Of a stretch of DNA of 45,099 nucleotides, positions 15,214 through 24,900 are shown one piece after another; position 1 is the first letter of the stretch, and every line of letters starts with the position of its first letter. The DNA is from DASYML01 sp036399835 (lineage in GTDB: Bacteria > Acidobacteriota > Blastocatellia > Pyrinomonadales > Pyrinomonadaceae). A program made the position numbers and the translations under genes. Below the pieces are notes generated by a model, which ran no database searches, was not told where the DNA came from, and saw nothing but the letters and a program-made list of their open reading frames with translations. The DNA is taken from NCBI GenBank assembly GCA_036399835.1, contig DASWMI010000074.1, positions 1 to 45,099 on the forward strand, given 5' to 3'.

Positions 15214-15564
15214 CTACTCCTGTGACGCAGCAGGCGGGGGGTCGCTCACATTATAGCGCAGATTCAGAGACCTGAAGCTATCCGGGAAGAAGACAAAGAG
15301 CAGGCAGATGCAAACGACCGCCGCCGGAACAATGGTCAGGACAAGCGCCAGGCGCTCAAAGCGCAGGTGCATAAAGTAAGCGACGATGAGCGCCGCCTTG
15401 ATGAGCGAGAGGCCCATCAAGATGGTTAACATGAAATGGACCGGCAAATGTATGTAAGCCAGAAAGACCTCAATCGCGGTCAACACGAGCAGCCAGACCC
15501 AGACCGAGATGAAAAGCTTTTTGCTGCCCTCTTCGTGTCCATGCTCTTCAGCGTGTGCGCTCAT
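15214..15564 (-). CDS. Cytochrome c oxidase subunit IV (prokaryotic type)
   Basis: A 116 aa protein with a His-rich start (AHAEEHGHEEG) and three TM helices. The middle helix has the family-typical LIKAALIVAYFMHLRFE, as in the COX4_pro/CtaF/CyoD group. It is an accessory subunit of the aa3-type oxidase encoded upstream. The ATG at 15564 follows AAGGAGGAGTG; the frame is open one codon earlier (GTG). It is separated from coxIII by a long hairpin element. Confidence 0.88.
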   Translation of the reverse strand: MSAHAEEHGHEEGSKKLFISVWVWLLVLTAIEVFLAYIHLPVHFMLTILMGLSLIKAALIVAYFMHLRFERLALVLTIVPAAVVCICLLFVFFPDSFRSLNLRYNVSDPPPAASQE

Positions 15565-15586
15565 CACTCCTCCTTAACAGTCTAGG

Positions 15587-15673
15587 AGTCTGAGAGTCCG
15601 AGAGTCTAAGAGTCAAAGGCCGAAAGCTTTTGTCTTTTGACTCATGACTCCGAGACTCTCGGACTCTGAGACT
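15587..15673. repeat. Near-perfect long hairpin between coxIII and coxIV
   Basis: The 20-nt arm 15587-15606 (AGTCTGAGAGTCCGAGAGTC) pairs with 15654-15673 with one mismatch. Inside it AGTCAAA and TTTGACT pair again, so almost the whole element folds. Both arms are built from repeats of the word GAGTC. The right arm ends on the coxIII stop codon. No T-run follows in the direction of transcription, so it may be a processing or stability element rather than a terminator. Confidence 0.9.
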
Positions 15674-16323
15674 TATTTAAAGTCCACAGACAGCAGGTAA
15701 ATCATCGGGAAGACGAACATCCAGACGAGGTCAACGAAGTGCCAGTAGAGGCCGCTGATCTCCACGTCTTCGTGTTTGAGACGGTTGACCCTGAGGGCTA
15801 TGACGAGCAGGTAAATCGCGCCCGTCAGGACGTGGAACATGTGCAGGCCCGTGATGGCGAAGAAGGTCGAGCCGAAAAGCTCCGTCGCGCCGGGCCAGCG
15901 ATGCCGCCATTCTTCCGGTAGCCCAAAGGGGCGCAGTCCTTCGTCAATCAGGTGCTTCCACTCTATCAGGTGGAGCACGAGGAAGGCCGCGCCAAAGAGA
16001 ATCGTCCCGAAAATCCAGTTGCGCACGCCCTTCTTATCGCCCTTCGAGGAAGCACGCACGGCCATCACCATCGTCAGGCTAGACGAGAGCAGGCAGAGCG
16101 TCATCACGCTGGAAAAGATGATGCTCGGAAAAAACGGGAAGGGCGTCGGCCAGACGTTCGACGTGCGAACATAGGCATAGCCGATCAGGAGCGCCGAAAA
16201 AGTCATTGTGTCCGAGAGAATAAAGAGCCACATCCCAAGCTTTTTGTGGCCCACTCGATAAGGGAGCGCGCCGCCGCCCCAATCCGTCGAGACCAGTTGT
16301 TCCGCTCTTGCTTCCGTACTCAA
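15673..16323 (-). CDS. Cytochrome c oxidase subunit III (second copy)
   Basis: A 216 aa protein with five to six TM helices and subunit III signatures: GMWLFILSDTMTFSALLIGYAY near the start, LIEWKHLIDEG, TGLHMFHVLTGAIYLL, and a last helix YWHFVDLVWMFVFPMIYLL. It starts with TTG (16323) preceded by GGAGGTGA. It stabilises the catalytic core and proton uptake. It lies 3 nt from the preceding subunit-III-like gene; the two are paralogues, not fragments of one gene, since each carries the complete C-terminal W-H-F motif. Confidence 0.92.
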   Translation of the reverse strand: MSTEARAEQLVSTDWGGGALPYRVGHKKLGMWLFILSDTMTFSALLIGYAYVRTSNVWPTPFPFFPSIIFSSVMTLCLLSSSLTMVMAVRASSKGDKKGVRNWIFGTILFGAAFLVLHLIEWKHLIDEGLRPFGLPEEWRHRWPGATELFGSTFFAITGLHMFHVLTGAIYLLVIALRVNRLKHEDVEISGLYWHFVDLVWMFVFPMIYLLSVDFK

Positions 16324-16326
16324 CTT

Positions 16327-17031
16327 TCACCTCCAGAGGAAAAGGAGTAAGAACAGGTAGACCCAGAGTCCGTCCATGAAATGCCAGTAGAGAGCTACGG
16401 TGTCCGCGATTGCCAGCCGCTTCTCTTGCGCAAACTCGCCCTTTTGCTTGCGCCATGTGCGAAAGAGCAGGAAATCCAGCGCGATGATGCCGCCGATTAA
16501 ATGTACTCCGTGCGCGCCCGTCAACAGATAGAAGAACGAGCTGTGCGGGTTGCTCGCGATGTAGATTCCTTCCGAAACAAGTTGCCGCCAGGCCGCGAAT
16601 TGCAGGGCCAGAAATCCCAGCCCCAGCATGACTGTCAACAACAGCCAGCCGCCGTAGGCGCGCTCGCGCTGCTTTTTCAGAGCCTTGCGCGCCAGCTCGA
16701 AGCTCAGGCTGCTGAGGATGATGAGAGCCGTGCTCAGCCAGAGGATGCGAGGCATAGAGAGTGGCCGCCAATCGTCGCCCACCGAAGCGCGCACGATGTA
16801 GGCGCTCGTCAGCCCCGTAAAGAGCATCGCGATGGAAGCCAGCGCGACCCACATCGCGATCTTGTAACGCGCGGGAGAGAAGCCCTGCGGCTCTTCGCGC
16901 CCTTGATAGCCCCTGCCGCCGTCGCCGCCTGAGCCGTTGCGCGGCGGACGACCGTTCTTCCCTTTTGGTCCACCACCGACGCCGATTCCCTTTTTCGTCA
17001 GCCGCTCAGTGCTTGTGACCATCGTGTCCAT
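16327..17031 (-). CDS. Cytochrome c oxidase subunit III (first copy)
   Basis: A 234 aa protein. A Gly/Arg-rich soluble N-terminus of about 55 residues is followed by five TM helices typical of haem-copper oxidase subunit III (WVALASIAMLFTGLTSAYIV, then FFYLLTGAHGVHLIGGIIAL and ALYWHFMDGLWVYLFLLLFL). Its start overlaps the end of coxI by 26 bp; an ATG three codons later (17022) would still overlap. Two adjacent subunit III genes are common in Acidobacteria and Bacteroidetes oxidase clusters. Confidence 0.9.
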   Translation of the reverse strand: MDTMVTSTERLTKKGIGVGGGPKGKNGRPPRNGSGGDGGRGYQGREEPQGFSPARYKIAMWVALASIAMLFTGLTSAYIVRASVGDDWRPLSMPRILWLSTALIILSSLSFELARKALKKQRERAYGGWLLLTVMLGLGFLALQFAAWRQLVSEGIYIASNPHSSFFYLLTGAHGVHLIGGIIALDFLLFRTWRKQKGEFAQEKRLAIADTVALYWHFMDGLWVYLFLLLFLWR

Positions 17032-18883
17032 TGCCCGTCCCGCTGCTTCCCTCCAGACCCGAATGAACGCCCACCGCGTTGTCCAGGTCAGGACTTGTTT
17101 GCATCACGTAATCATGAGAGGCTCCCGGCACGGCATACTCGTATGCGCCCCTGTAAACCACCGGGAGCACGCCCGCGAAGTTGTCGTGCGGCGGCGGCGA
17201 GGGCGTGGACCATTCGAGCGTCGTCGCTTCCCAGGGATTGTCGCCCGCCTTCTCGCCCTTAAAGAGACTCCAGATAAAATTGAAGAAGTAGATAAACTGG
17301 GCCAGCGCCGTGATGATGGCCGCAATCGTCACCAGCTTGACCAGCGGGTGCGTCGAGAGCAGGAAGTTGTACTCCTCAAACGAAGAATAGCGGCGCGGCA
17401 TCCCGACGATGCCCATCACATGCATCGGCACAAAGATCGTGTAGACGCCTATGAAGGTGATGAAGAAATGTATCTTGCCAAGCTTTTCATTCATCATCCG
17501 TCCAAACATCTTCGGAAACCAGAAGGCCATGCCCGCGAACATTCCGAAGATAGCCGCCACGCCCATCACCAGATGAAAGTGTGCGAGCACAAAGTAGGTA
17601 TCGTGCATCGGCAGGTCGAGCGAAGTCTGGCCCAGGACCAGCCCTGTGATACCGCCCGCGACAAAGAGCGAGACGAAGCCGAGCGCGTAGAGCATGGGCG
17701 AAGTAAAGCGTATGCGCGCGCCCCAGAGCGTGCCGAGCCAGTTGAAAGTCTTGATGGCCGAAGGAACGCCAATCGAGAGCGTCAGAATCGAAAAGGCAAT
17801 CGCCGAATACGGACTCATCCCGCTGATGAACATGTGATGTCCCCAGACGAAGAATCCCAAAAGGCCGATGGCGAAGATGGCAAAGACCATCGCGCGATAA
17901 CCGAAGACGGGCTTGCGCGCAAAGGTCGAAAGGATATGCGAGGTCGCCCCCATCCCCGGTAGGATGGCGATGTAAACTTCCGGGTGGCCGAAGAACCAGA
18001 AGAGATGCTGCCAGAGAATAGGCGAGCCGCCCTTGTGATAAGGCAGCTTGTCAGGGTTGACGCCCGCCAGCAGCCCGTTGACATATTCGCCCGCAGGGAT
18101 AAAGAAACTCGTATAAGCGTTGCGGTCCAGAAAGAGCAGGATGCCGCCAGCCAGCAGCACCGGAAAAGCCAAGAGCGCGAGGATGGCCGTCGTAAACCAG
18201 GCCCAACAGGTCAGAGGCATGCGCATCAAAGACATCCCGCGTGTGCGCATGTTCAAAAGCGTCGTGATGAAATTAAGCGCACCCAACAGCGAGCCGATGC
18301 AGAAGATGGCGATACTGATAATCCACAGATTCATGCCGCCGCCCTGTCCGGGTCCGGCAATCTCTCCGAGCGCGCTCAGGGGCGGGTATCCGGTCCAGCC
18401 GCCGATGGGCGCGCCGCCCTCTACAAAGAAAGCCCCGACGAGCACTAGAAAGCCTACGAGCGTGACCCAGAAGGAGAGCATGTTGAGGACTGGGAAGGCC
18501 ATGTCTTCCGCGCCGATTTGAATCGGCAGGAAATAGTTGCCAAAGCCTCCCTGCGGCGCCGTCGTGAGCACGAAGAAGACCATCATCGTGCCGTGCATCG
18601 TGACCATCGCCAGATAGAACTCAGGGGTCATGACGCCGCCCGGCGCGCCCGCCGGAAAGAGCGTCTCTAAGAGCGAGAACTGCGTCCCCGGCCAGGTCAG
18701 CTTGACGCGCATCAGGACAGACATAATCAGCCCGACGATGACCGCCGTCATCGCCAGCAAGAGATACTGTATGCCGATGACCTTGTGGTCCACGCTAAAG
18801 ATATACTTGCGTATAAAACTGGTCGGCGGCGCATGGCGATGAACTTCCCCATGTTCCCCATGCACGGTCTCTATTTCTGCCAT
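17006..18883 (-). CDS. Cytochrome c oxidase subunit I, aa3 type
   Basis: The 625 aa catalytic subunit that reduces O2 and pumps protons. Twelve TM helices are expected and seen as hydrophobic segments. The A1-type motif GHPEVYIAILPG carries the CuB His, the cross-linked Tyr and the D-channel Glu. HHMF supplies two CuB histidines. AHFHLVMG supplies the haem a3 and low-spin haem ligands. AAGGAGATGAGCG precedes the ATG at 18883. The C-terminal extension ends His/Gly-rich (GNGHDGHKH). It lies between coxII (29 bp upstream) and the overlapping first coxIII. Confidence 0.97.
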   Translation of the reverse strand: MAEIETVHGEHGEVHRHAPPTSFIRKYIFSVDHKVIGIQYLLLAMTAVIVGLIMSVLMRVKLTWPGTQFSLLETLFPAGAPGGVMTPEFYLAMVTMHGTMMVFFVLTTAPQGGFGNYFLPIQIGAEDMAFPVLNMLSFWVTLVGFLVLVGAFFVEGGAPIGGWTGYPPLSALGEIAGPGQGGGMNLWIISIAIFCIGSLLGALNFITTLLNMRTRGMSLMRMPLTCWAWFTTAILALLAFPVLLAGGILLFLDRNAYTSFFIPAGEYVNGLLAGVNPDKLPYHKGGSPILWQHLFWFFGHPEVYIAILPGMGATSHILSTFARKPVFGYRAMVFAIFAIGLLGFFVWGHHMFISGMSPYSAIAFSILTLSIGVPSAIKTFNWLGTLWGARIRFTSPMLYALGFVSLFVAGGITGLVLGQTSLDLPMHDTYFVLAHFHLVMGVAAIFGMFAGMAFWFPKMFGRMMNEKLGKIHFFITFIGVYTIFVPMHVMGIVGMPRRYSSFEEYNFLLSTHPLVKLVTIAAIITALAQFIYFFNFIWSLFKGEKAGDNPWEATTLEWSTPSPPPHDNFAGVLPVVYRGAYEYAVPGASHDYVMQTSPDLDNAVGVHSGLEGSSGTGNGHDGHKH

Positions 18884-18912
18884 CGCTCATCTCCTTTGAT
18901 GGAAGGATGAAT

Positions 18913-19797
18913 TTAGTATGACCCCTGCTGAAGCTTGTTACCGTTCTCGTCGTAAAGCGCGTTCAGCTCATATTTTTGCGCCAACTCGCTGACGCGCGTC
19001 AGAAACTGGTCCTGTCCGAGCGTCATCAGCGGGCCGTACTCCGCTTCGGGCAGGACCAGCACGTAAGCCTTCATCTTAAAGTGGTTCATCCCGCACAATT
19101 CGGCGCAGGCCAGCTCGAATCTTCCGGCCTTGACGGGCTTGAAGTAGGCCGGGATGGTCATTCCCGGCACGAGGTCCTGCTTGAATCTCGTCTGTGGAAT
19201 CCAGAGGCTGTGCGTCACGTCTTTCGAGCGGAGGATGAATTCGGTCGGGCGACCGACCGGGATGACGAGCGTCGTCGTGACGACATCATCCTTGGCCTTC
19301 GGGTCTGTGCCGTCCAGCCCGACAAAGTTCAGATTGTCGTCATTGATAAACTTGGCATCCGTGCGCCCGAACTGTCCGTCCTTACCCGCATAATGAAAGT
19401 TCCACTGAAACTGCTGCGCGACGACCTCTACTCGGTTGGAACCCGGAGGCGCGTTGTTCAGATGGAGTGCGGCCCAGACACGCTGGCCCATCACGGCCAG
19501 CCCGATAAAGATGGCGGCGGTAATAATGGTCCAGATAATCTCCAGCCGGTTGTTGCCGTGCGAATAGAGCGCACGTTCGCCGCCAGCCGTTTCGCGGTAG
19601 CGCCAGACCATGTAGCCGAGTCCGACCTGCGCGGCTGTAAAGGCTATGCCGACAACGATGATGGTAATGAGGAATTGCCTGTCAACGGCTGGACCATGTT
19701 CCGTGATGCTCGGCGGAAACCACCATTTGCCGCTCAGGAACAGCCAGACAGAGCCAAGCGTCAGAAGCCAGATCAGAACCGCCAGGGCGCGACCCAT
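18913..19797 (-). CDS. Cytochrome c oxidase subunit II
   Basis: A 294 aa subunit with the CuA site that accepts electrons from cytochrome c. Two N-terminal TM helices are followed by the cupredoxin domain. CuA ligands are visible in CAELCGMNHFKM and the upstream His in VTHSLWIPQTRF; QQFQWNFHY is the electron-entry Trp region. No CxxCH is present, so this is an aa3-type, not a caa3 fusion. The ATG at 19797 is chosen because AAGGAGG lies 8 nt upstream; the open frame runs 29 codons further but starts in spacer-like sequence. Confidence 0.95.
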   Translation of the reverse strand: MGRALAVLIWLLTLGSVWLFLSGKWWFPPSITEHGPAVDRQFLITIIVVGIAFTAAQVGLGYMVWRYRETAGGERALYSHGNNRLEIIWTIITAAIFIGLAVMGQRVWAALHLNNAPPGSNRVEVVAQQFQWNFHYAGKDGQFGRTDAKFINDDNLNFVGLDGTDPKAKDDVVTTTLVIPVGRPTEFILRSKDVTHSLWIPQTRFKQDLVPGMTIPAYFKPVKAGRFELACAELCGMNHFKMKAYVLVLPEAEYGPLMTLGQDQFLTRVSELAQKYELNALYDENGNKLQQGSY

Positions 19798-19884
19798 AGA
19801 CCAACCTCCTTCAGGAGTCAAAGGTTCGGGGTCGGAGCTTGGAGAGCAGAGGCTGATGTTGCCCGCCCCTTGTTCGCCTGTCAC

Positions 19885-20805
19885 CTAACCCCTGTTCAAA
19901 ACCATGAGACCAAACAGCAATGGCAAGTAGATAACTGAAGCCAGCAGCAAGCGTCGCGCATCCTGTCTTGTTTTCGAGCGCGCGGCGATGATGCTGCTGT
20001 AGAGAAAAAGCAAGCCGAGCAGGAGCGCTCCGTAGAAATAGAATCCGCCGGAAATCCCCAACAGCGTCGGCAACAGGCTGACGGGCAACAGCATCAGCGT
20101 GTAGATGACAATTTGCCTGCCCGTCATCCGTCCGTCGGGTTCGACCACGGGCAGCATCAGGATTCCCGCGCGCCCGTAGTCTTCCCTGTACATCCAGGCG
20201 ATAGCCAGAAAATGCGGAAACTGCCAGAGGAACAGGATGGCAAAGAGCACCCAGGCTTCAAGGCCAATCTCTCCGCGCGCGGCGGCCCAGCCGATAAACG
20301 GCGGCATCGCTCCGGGAAACGCGCCGATGACTGTCGATAAGGAAGTGCGCGTCTTGAGCGGCGTATAGAGCAACAGGTAGCCGACGATAATCGGCAGACC
20401 GAGAAGGGCCGTCAGCGGGTTGACCAAGAGCGCGAGATAGATTTCCGCCAGAGCCATCAACGCCAGACCGAAAACCAGAGCCTCTACCGGAGAGAGCTTG
20501 CCCGTCGGCAGCGGCCTCGAAGCTGTCCGCCGCATCAGCCCGTCCAGCTCGCGCTCCATGTACTGATTGACCGTCGCGATGCCGGATGAGAGCAGCGCGA
20601 TGCCGATCATCGCGTGAGTCATCAGCAGGTAATCTATGGCCCCGCGAGCGCCCAGACAAAATCCTGCGGCTGCCGTCAAGACGATCAGAAAAGTTATACG
20701 CGGCTTGGTCAACTCCAGATAAGCCCTGGCCCTCTCGCGCGCCGTCAACTCGACGGGCTGCGAGCCGGGTATCTCGGAATTCAGCTCTATCGCCACACTC
20801 TTCAT
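19885..20805 (-). CDS. ctaB: Protohaem IX farnesyltransferase (haem O synthase)
   Basis: A 306 aa UbiA-family prenyltransferase with about nine TM helices. It attaches farnesyl to haem B to make haem O, the precursor of haem A for the oxidase. The family motif NQYMERELDGLMRRTASRP is present; the first of the usual acidic pair is Glu rather than Asp. A second conserved region, LYTPLKTRTSLSTVIGAFPGAMPP, is intact. No ctaA gene is seen in the window. It is 87 bp upstream of the coxII start and preceded by a long hairpin element. Confidence 0.95.
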   Translation of the reverse strand: MKSVAIELNSEIPGSQPVELTARERARAYLELTKPRITFLIVLTAAAGFCLGARGAIDYLLMTHAMIGIALLSSGIATVNQYMERELDGLMRRTASRPLPTGKLSPVEALVFGLALMALAEIYLALLVNPLTALLGLPIIVGYLLLYTPLKTRTSLSTVIGAFPGAMPPFIGWAAARGEIGLEAWVLFAILFLWQFPHFLAIAWMYREDYGRAGILMLPVVEPDGRMTGRQIVIYTLMLLPVSLLPTLLGISGGFYFYGALLLGLLFLYSSIIAARSKTRQDARRLLLASVIYLPLLFGLMVLNRG

Positions 20806-20837
20806 AAATCAGCGTCGTTCGGAATTTTCTGATTTTA

Positions 20838-20960
20838 GATTGGCGATCTCGTGGAAAGCGAAGTTTGAGTTTTCGCAGCCGAGCCTGAGCAGCCCGCTTT
20901 TAAAATCTCAACTCTCGCTTCTCCACAAAATCGCCAATCGCCAATCTCAAATCGCCAATC
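20838..20960. repeat. Long imperfect inverted repeat with TCGCCAAT tandem words
   Basis: The left arm (20838-20873, beginning gattggcgat) pairs imperfectly with 20902-20939, which ends tcgccaatc. The word TCGCCAAT/CGCCAAT is then repeated at 20931, 20939 and 20952. The element fills most of the 158-bp spacer between the lipoprotein gene stop and the ctaB start. The same word (AAATCGCCAA) forms the core of the hairpin at 3994-4066. Confidence 0.85.
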
Positions 20961-20963
20961 CGT

Positions 20964-21848
20964 TTAATGTTTGACCAGCATCGGAAACTCAAGCGCGGGC
21001 ATAATCTGCAATGAGCCGCCCTCTGGCGCGTTGGCGGTTGCGCCCGCTGCGTCATAGGAAAAGTCCGCCGTCCCGCTGCCTTTGGCGGCGACGTTGACTT
21101 CCATAGTCTTCTCGCCAAACTTTTCATGCCAGGCGACGACAGTGTACTTGCCCGCTGGCACGCCCGTAATCTCAAACGTCCCGTCTTCCTTGGTGACGGC
21201 AAAGAACGGGTGCTTGAGCACGCCGATGTAAGCCTTCATCCAGGGATGCTGGTTGCACTTGACCGGAATCAAGGTCTCTGCACGCTTGAAGGTCTTTTCA
21301 ATCGGCGGAGCATTCGGACCCTGCGACTGATTCCATTCCTCGTTACTCTTGGGCGTCGGGTGGACGTTGTGCTGCGTCGGGTCGCTGTTGGTCACGCTCA
21401 GCTTTTGATTGACCTGAAGCCCGATCATGTGCGGCTTATAGTGGCAGCCGTTCTGGTCCAGAACGACAGCATTGGTCGGCGTATCAAAGCTGAAATCGCC
21501 TATCTTCTTGCCGTCGGTGGTCGTCCCGTCCTTGATATAGACAAAGGTGTACTGGACTTTCCCGTCCTTGACGACGACATCCTCCGTCATGGCATTGGGA
21601 TTCTTCTGCGCGCAGACGGCATCGGCGGAAGTGTCAATCTTTTTCGGCTCGGGCACTGTGCCGGTCACCGCGACCTTGCCCTTGATCGTGCCCTCATTGC
21701 CGGTCTTGGCGTATTTGTTGCCGCCGCCGGTATCGGTCCCGCCGCCGCCGTTGTCTTCGGTCTTCTTGCCGCCGCAGGCCAAGCCTAAAGAGACGAGCAG
21801 CAAGAGGGTGGAAAGGGCCAGCCAGTAGCGTGCGCGTTGTGTCAACAT
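20964..21848 (-). CDS. Cupredoxin-like lipoprotein of the cytochrome bc cluster
   Basis: A 294 aa exported lipoprotein: signal helix then lipobox LGLACGG, followed by a Gly/Thr/Asn linker. The body contains NSDPTQHNVHP and, later, PVKCNQHPWMKAYIGV, giving a His...Cys-x3-His...Met-like set of a type-1 copper (cupredoxin) site. A following FEITGVPAGKYTVVAWHEKFGE segment resembles a carboxypeptidase regulatory-like beta-sandwich. The ATG at 21848 has GGAGG 8 nt upstream. It is next to the eight-haem cytochrome c and could be a membrane-tethered electron shuttle. The copper site is inferred from motif spacing. Confidence 0.7.
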   Translation of the reverse strand: MLTQRARYWLALSTLLLLVSLGLACGGKKTEDNGGGGTDTGGGNKYAKTGNEGTIKGKVAVTGTVPEPKKIDTSADAVCAQKNPNAMTEDVVVKDGKVQYTFVYIKDGTTTDGKKIGDFSFDTPTNAVVLDQNGCHYKPHMIGLQVNQKLSVTNSDPTQHNVHPTPKSNEEWNQSQGPNAPPIEKTFKRAETLIPVKCNQHPWMKAYIGVLKHPFFAVTKEDGTFEITGVPAGKYTVVAWHEKFGEKTMEVNVAAKGSGTADFSYDAAGATANAPEGGSLQIMPALEFPMLVKH

Positions 21849-21913
21849 ATTTAGTCCTCCAAAAGTAAGATAATTTCCGATTAAGTTCAAATCCGCAGTT
21901 ACTTCGGCAGCGT

Positions 21914-24900
21914 CTACGGCGAAAAATCCGTCGGCCTGTGCGCCACAGCGAAAGCCACGGCGGGCGCACGCGCGTTGGGCCAGGCCCGCTCCAGCAGGGC
22001 CAATCTCTTTGTCCGGCGTCCCTCCTGCCTCGCGTTGATGCGACTGATGCGCGGCCCGCCCGCGCTCGTCGCGGCGGTCTGGTTCTCTTTCGGCGAGGGC
22101 GGCTGTCCGCCTGTCGCAGCGGGCGAGGTCGCCATCAGTCTGCGCTGCTCGTCCGGCGTCATCAGGAACATGTAACGGACCAGCAGGTCAGCGTGGTCTC
22201 CGTGATACTGGTTAACAACTTCGGGCGGCTTTTCGACGTTGGCGACCCAGCGCTCGCCGTCCCGCTTGAAGAGACCCGAAGGCATCGCCGTTCCGGGGCT
22301 TATCTGCGCGGGGTCGAGCAGCCAGCGATAGGTCCAGTTAGGCTTGAGTCGCTCGCTCGCCAGCAGGAAGTTTGGCGCGATAGCACTCTTGTCATGCGCC
22401 GCGTCGCCCGTGATGTGGCACTTCAAACAGGGTGTACCGGAAACGAAGAGCTGTCGCGCGACAACCTTTTCGGATTCCGTCAGCGGCTCAAGGTTCTGTT
22501 TGATATAAGGCTCCTGCTGCGCCGAGACGGCCATAAAGAAACGCACCAGCGCACGCACCTCGTTCGGAGAGAAGTTAAAGGTGGGCATGCGCGCCTTCAG
22601 GTAAGGCCGGACGCCGTTGCGGTCAAGGCCCGGCTGCGGCTTAAAGTTGGCCGCCGCCTGACTTGCGCTGCCCTGATTGTTTGCTGCCACGCTTTGACCG
22701 CTACTACCGCCTTGACTCGCGCCGCCGCCCTGTCCGCCGCTCGTGTTTGCCTGCTGTCTATTGCCGGCTGGCGGGCTGGCAGAAGGCTGTGGTTGAGAGG
22801 GCGGCTGGCCCACAATCTTATCGCTGCGTCCGGCTTCGGGCGCGCCCTTCTGGTCCGAGAGCGATGGGTCGCGCAGAAAGCGCAGCAGCCATTCGGGGTC
22901 AACACGCGCGCCCTCGCTCGTCAGTCGCGGCGGCAGCATATCCTTCATGTCTGCGGACTGGTACATCGGCAGGTCCATCAGGACGGAGCGCTGGCCCACC
23001 TGTATGTTATGACAGCCCATGCAGTTGTACTTCTTGACGACCCACCAGCCTTCCTGTATGTCGCGCCCCCGGTCATTCGGGTTGTAGAAGAGGGCCGAAG
23101 GAATATTCGCGCCTTCCGGTCCGACGCTGCCCAGGAGGAAAGTTGTCAGCGCGTTACGCCATTCCTCCTTCATAAAGGGTCTAGGCATACGCAGACGGTC
23201 TTTCGGGTCTTTCTCTTTACCCTGATCGTAAATGGACGGCTCTGTAATCTTGTGCTCGAAGAATCCCTTGCGAGTGTACCACTCTTTATCCTCGCCCTTC
23301 TTCTCAGGGTGCAGGTTGAGCGGGTCGCGCCCGTCTTCGGCATCCTTCGTGAGCAAAGCAAAATCCAGACGCTCGATGGGCGTCGCGCCTTCCGCGGTCA
23401 AATCCTTGCCGATGCGCTGCTCCTCTTCAAAGCCCTTGATCTCGTGGCAGCCCGCGCAGCCATACTGCTTAATCAGCGTCTTGCCCTTCTCCTTGAGGCT
23501 CGCGTCATCCATAAAGGAGGCGTCGGGGTATGAAGCCTGACCGCTGAGCGAGAAGAGATAAGAGGCTATGTCGCGCGCGTCCGTCGGAGAGAGACGGAAG
23601 TTGGGCATGACCGTCATGTTCTGAATCTGAAGCTCCGCGCCGTCGTTCGGACAGACCGTGTGATCCCTGTCGAAGACGAAGGGCAGCCCCTTCTTCTCGA
23701 AATCCTCGCGCGTCAGGTCGCGCTTCTCCTTCGGGCAATAGGGAGCCCAGCGCTCGCGCGGGTTATAAATCCAGCGCACGATGTAATCAAAGCTGGCCTT
23801 ATCGCCGACGCGCTGCAAGTTGGCGGCGAAGCTGCCGCCGACGGCATTGTCGCCCTCGCCTATCGAATGACAGGCGAGGCAACCGCGCGACTCGAAAAGC
23901 TCTTTGCCGTGTGCGGCATCGCCGCGCTGCTGCTGCGGGACTCGCCCGTCAAAGGATTCCTGCCAGAGATAAGCAGAGATGGCCTTAATCTGCTCTTCGC
24001 CATCGGCATCGCGCATCTTGTCGTTACCGAAACGCCAGAAGGTCGGCATCTTCGTCCCCGGACGGAAGCTCTGCGGGTCTTGCAGCCAGACGGGTATCCA
24101 CTCTTTTCTGAGCTTCAAACGCACATCCTTCAGGTTCGGCCCGACCTTCTTCTGGTCCATCATCAGATAACGCGATTGCAGATTGAGCTGGTCTATCCGC
24201 GCGGCCAACTGGCTGTTGGTGACGCGCATGGATTCGGCGTGGGCCAGCAGGGTTTGCGCTTCCTTGTCATCCTCGACCTGGCTGGCGGTTTCTGTGTCTT
24301 CCCTGGACTGTTTCTCGTTGGCCTTAATCTGCTCTTCAAGCTGCGAGATGGTCGCGCGCGCGTTGGTCAGCGAGTCTGTCTCGCGGTCAAAGCCTTCGTA
24401 GCGATGGCAGCCGACGCAGCCGCGCTGCTGGAAAAGGTCTTTGCCCAAGTTGAGCGTGTCCGCGCCCTGGACGACGCGGTCTTTGGAATGGCACTGCTGG
24501 CAGCCCGCCTGCATGTTCTCCTTCTCGAACATGGGCGTAATCCAAAAAGGGTTGTGGCCGTGCGCTTTGACATCGGAAGTGGTCGCGCGCCCGTTGCCCC
24601 AGTGGCAACTGGTACAACCGAAGCGGTCAGGGTTGTGTATCTGCAAGAGTTCACGGTTCGGGTGGCTGACGAAAGCGTTCGCCAGTTCGTCAGGCTTTTT
24701 GCCCGGACCGTCGGGGGCCATGTCTGAAGCCTTGATGTTGAGAGGCTCGCGCACGCCCAGATGACAGACTTCGCAGCGCTCTACGATGTTGTATTGCGGG
24801 ACGTTGATCTGGTGGCCCGCGATGGTGTAGTCGAAGCTGTCGGTCTTTTTGAGCAGATCGTTGACCTGCTTGGCCGTGAGTCCTGTGACGTGGTTCTTGA

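Noticed and set aside
15673..17031. One subunit III gene broken by a frameshift
   Set aside because: Both genes have complete helix sets and both end with the conserved YWHF...W helix, so they are paralogues.
16937..17962. 341-codon plus-strand open frame opposite coxI
   Set aside because: Very Arg/His-rich shadow of a clear coxI gene.
18913..19797. caa3-type subunit II with a fused haem c domain
   Set aside because: The only Cys-rich motif is the CuA site CAELCGMNH; there is no CxxCH and no C-terminal extension.
21938..23533. Long plus-strand open frame opposite the eight-haem cytochrome gene
   Set aside because: It mirrors the third-position GC of the real gene, has no family motif and no ribosome site, while the minus strand carries eight CxxCH sites.
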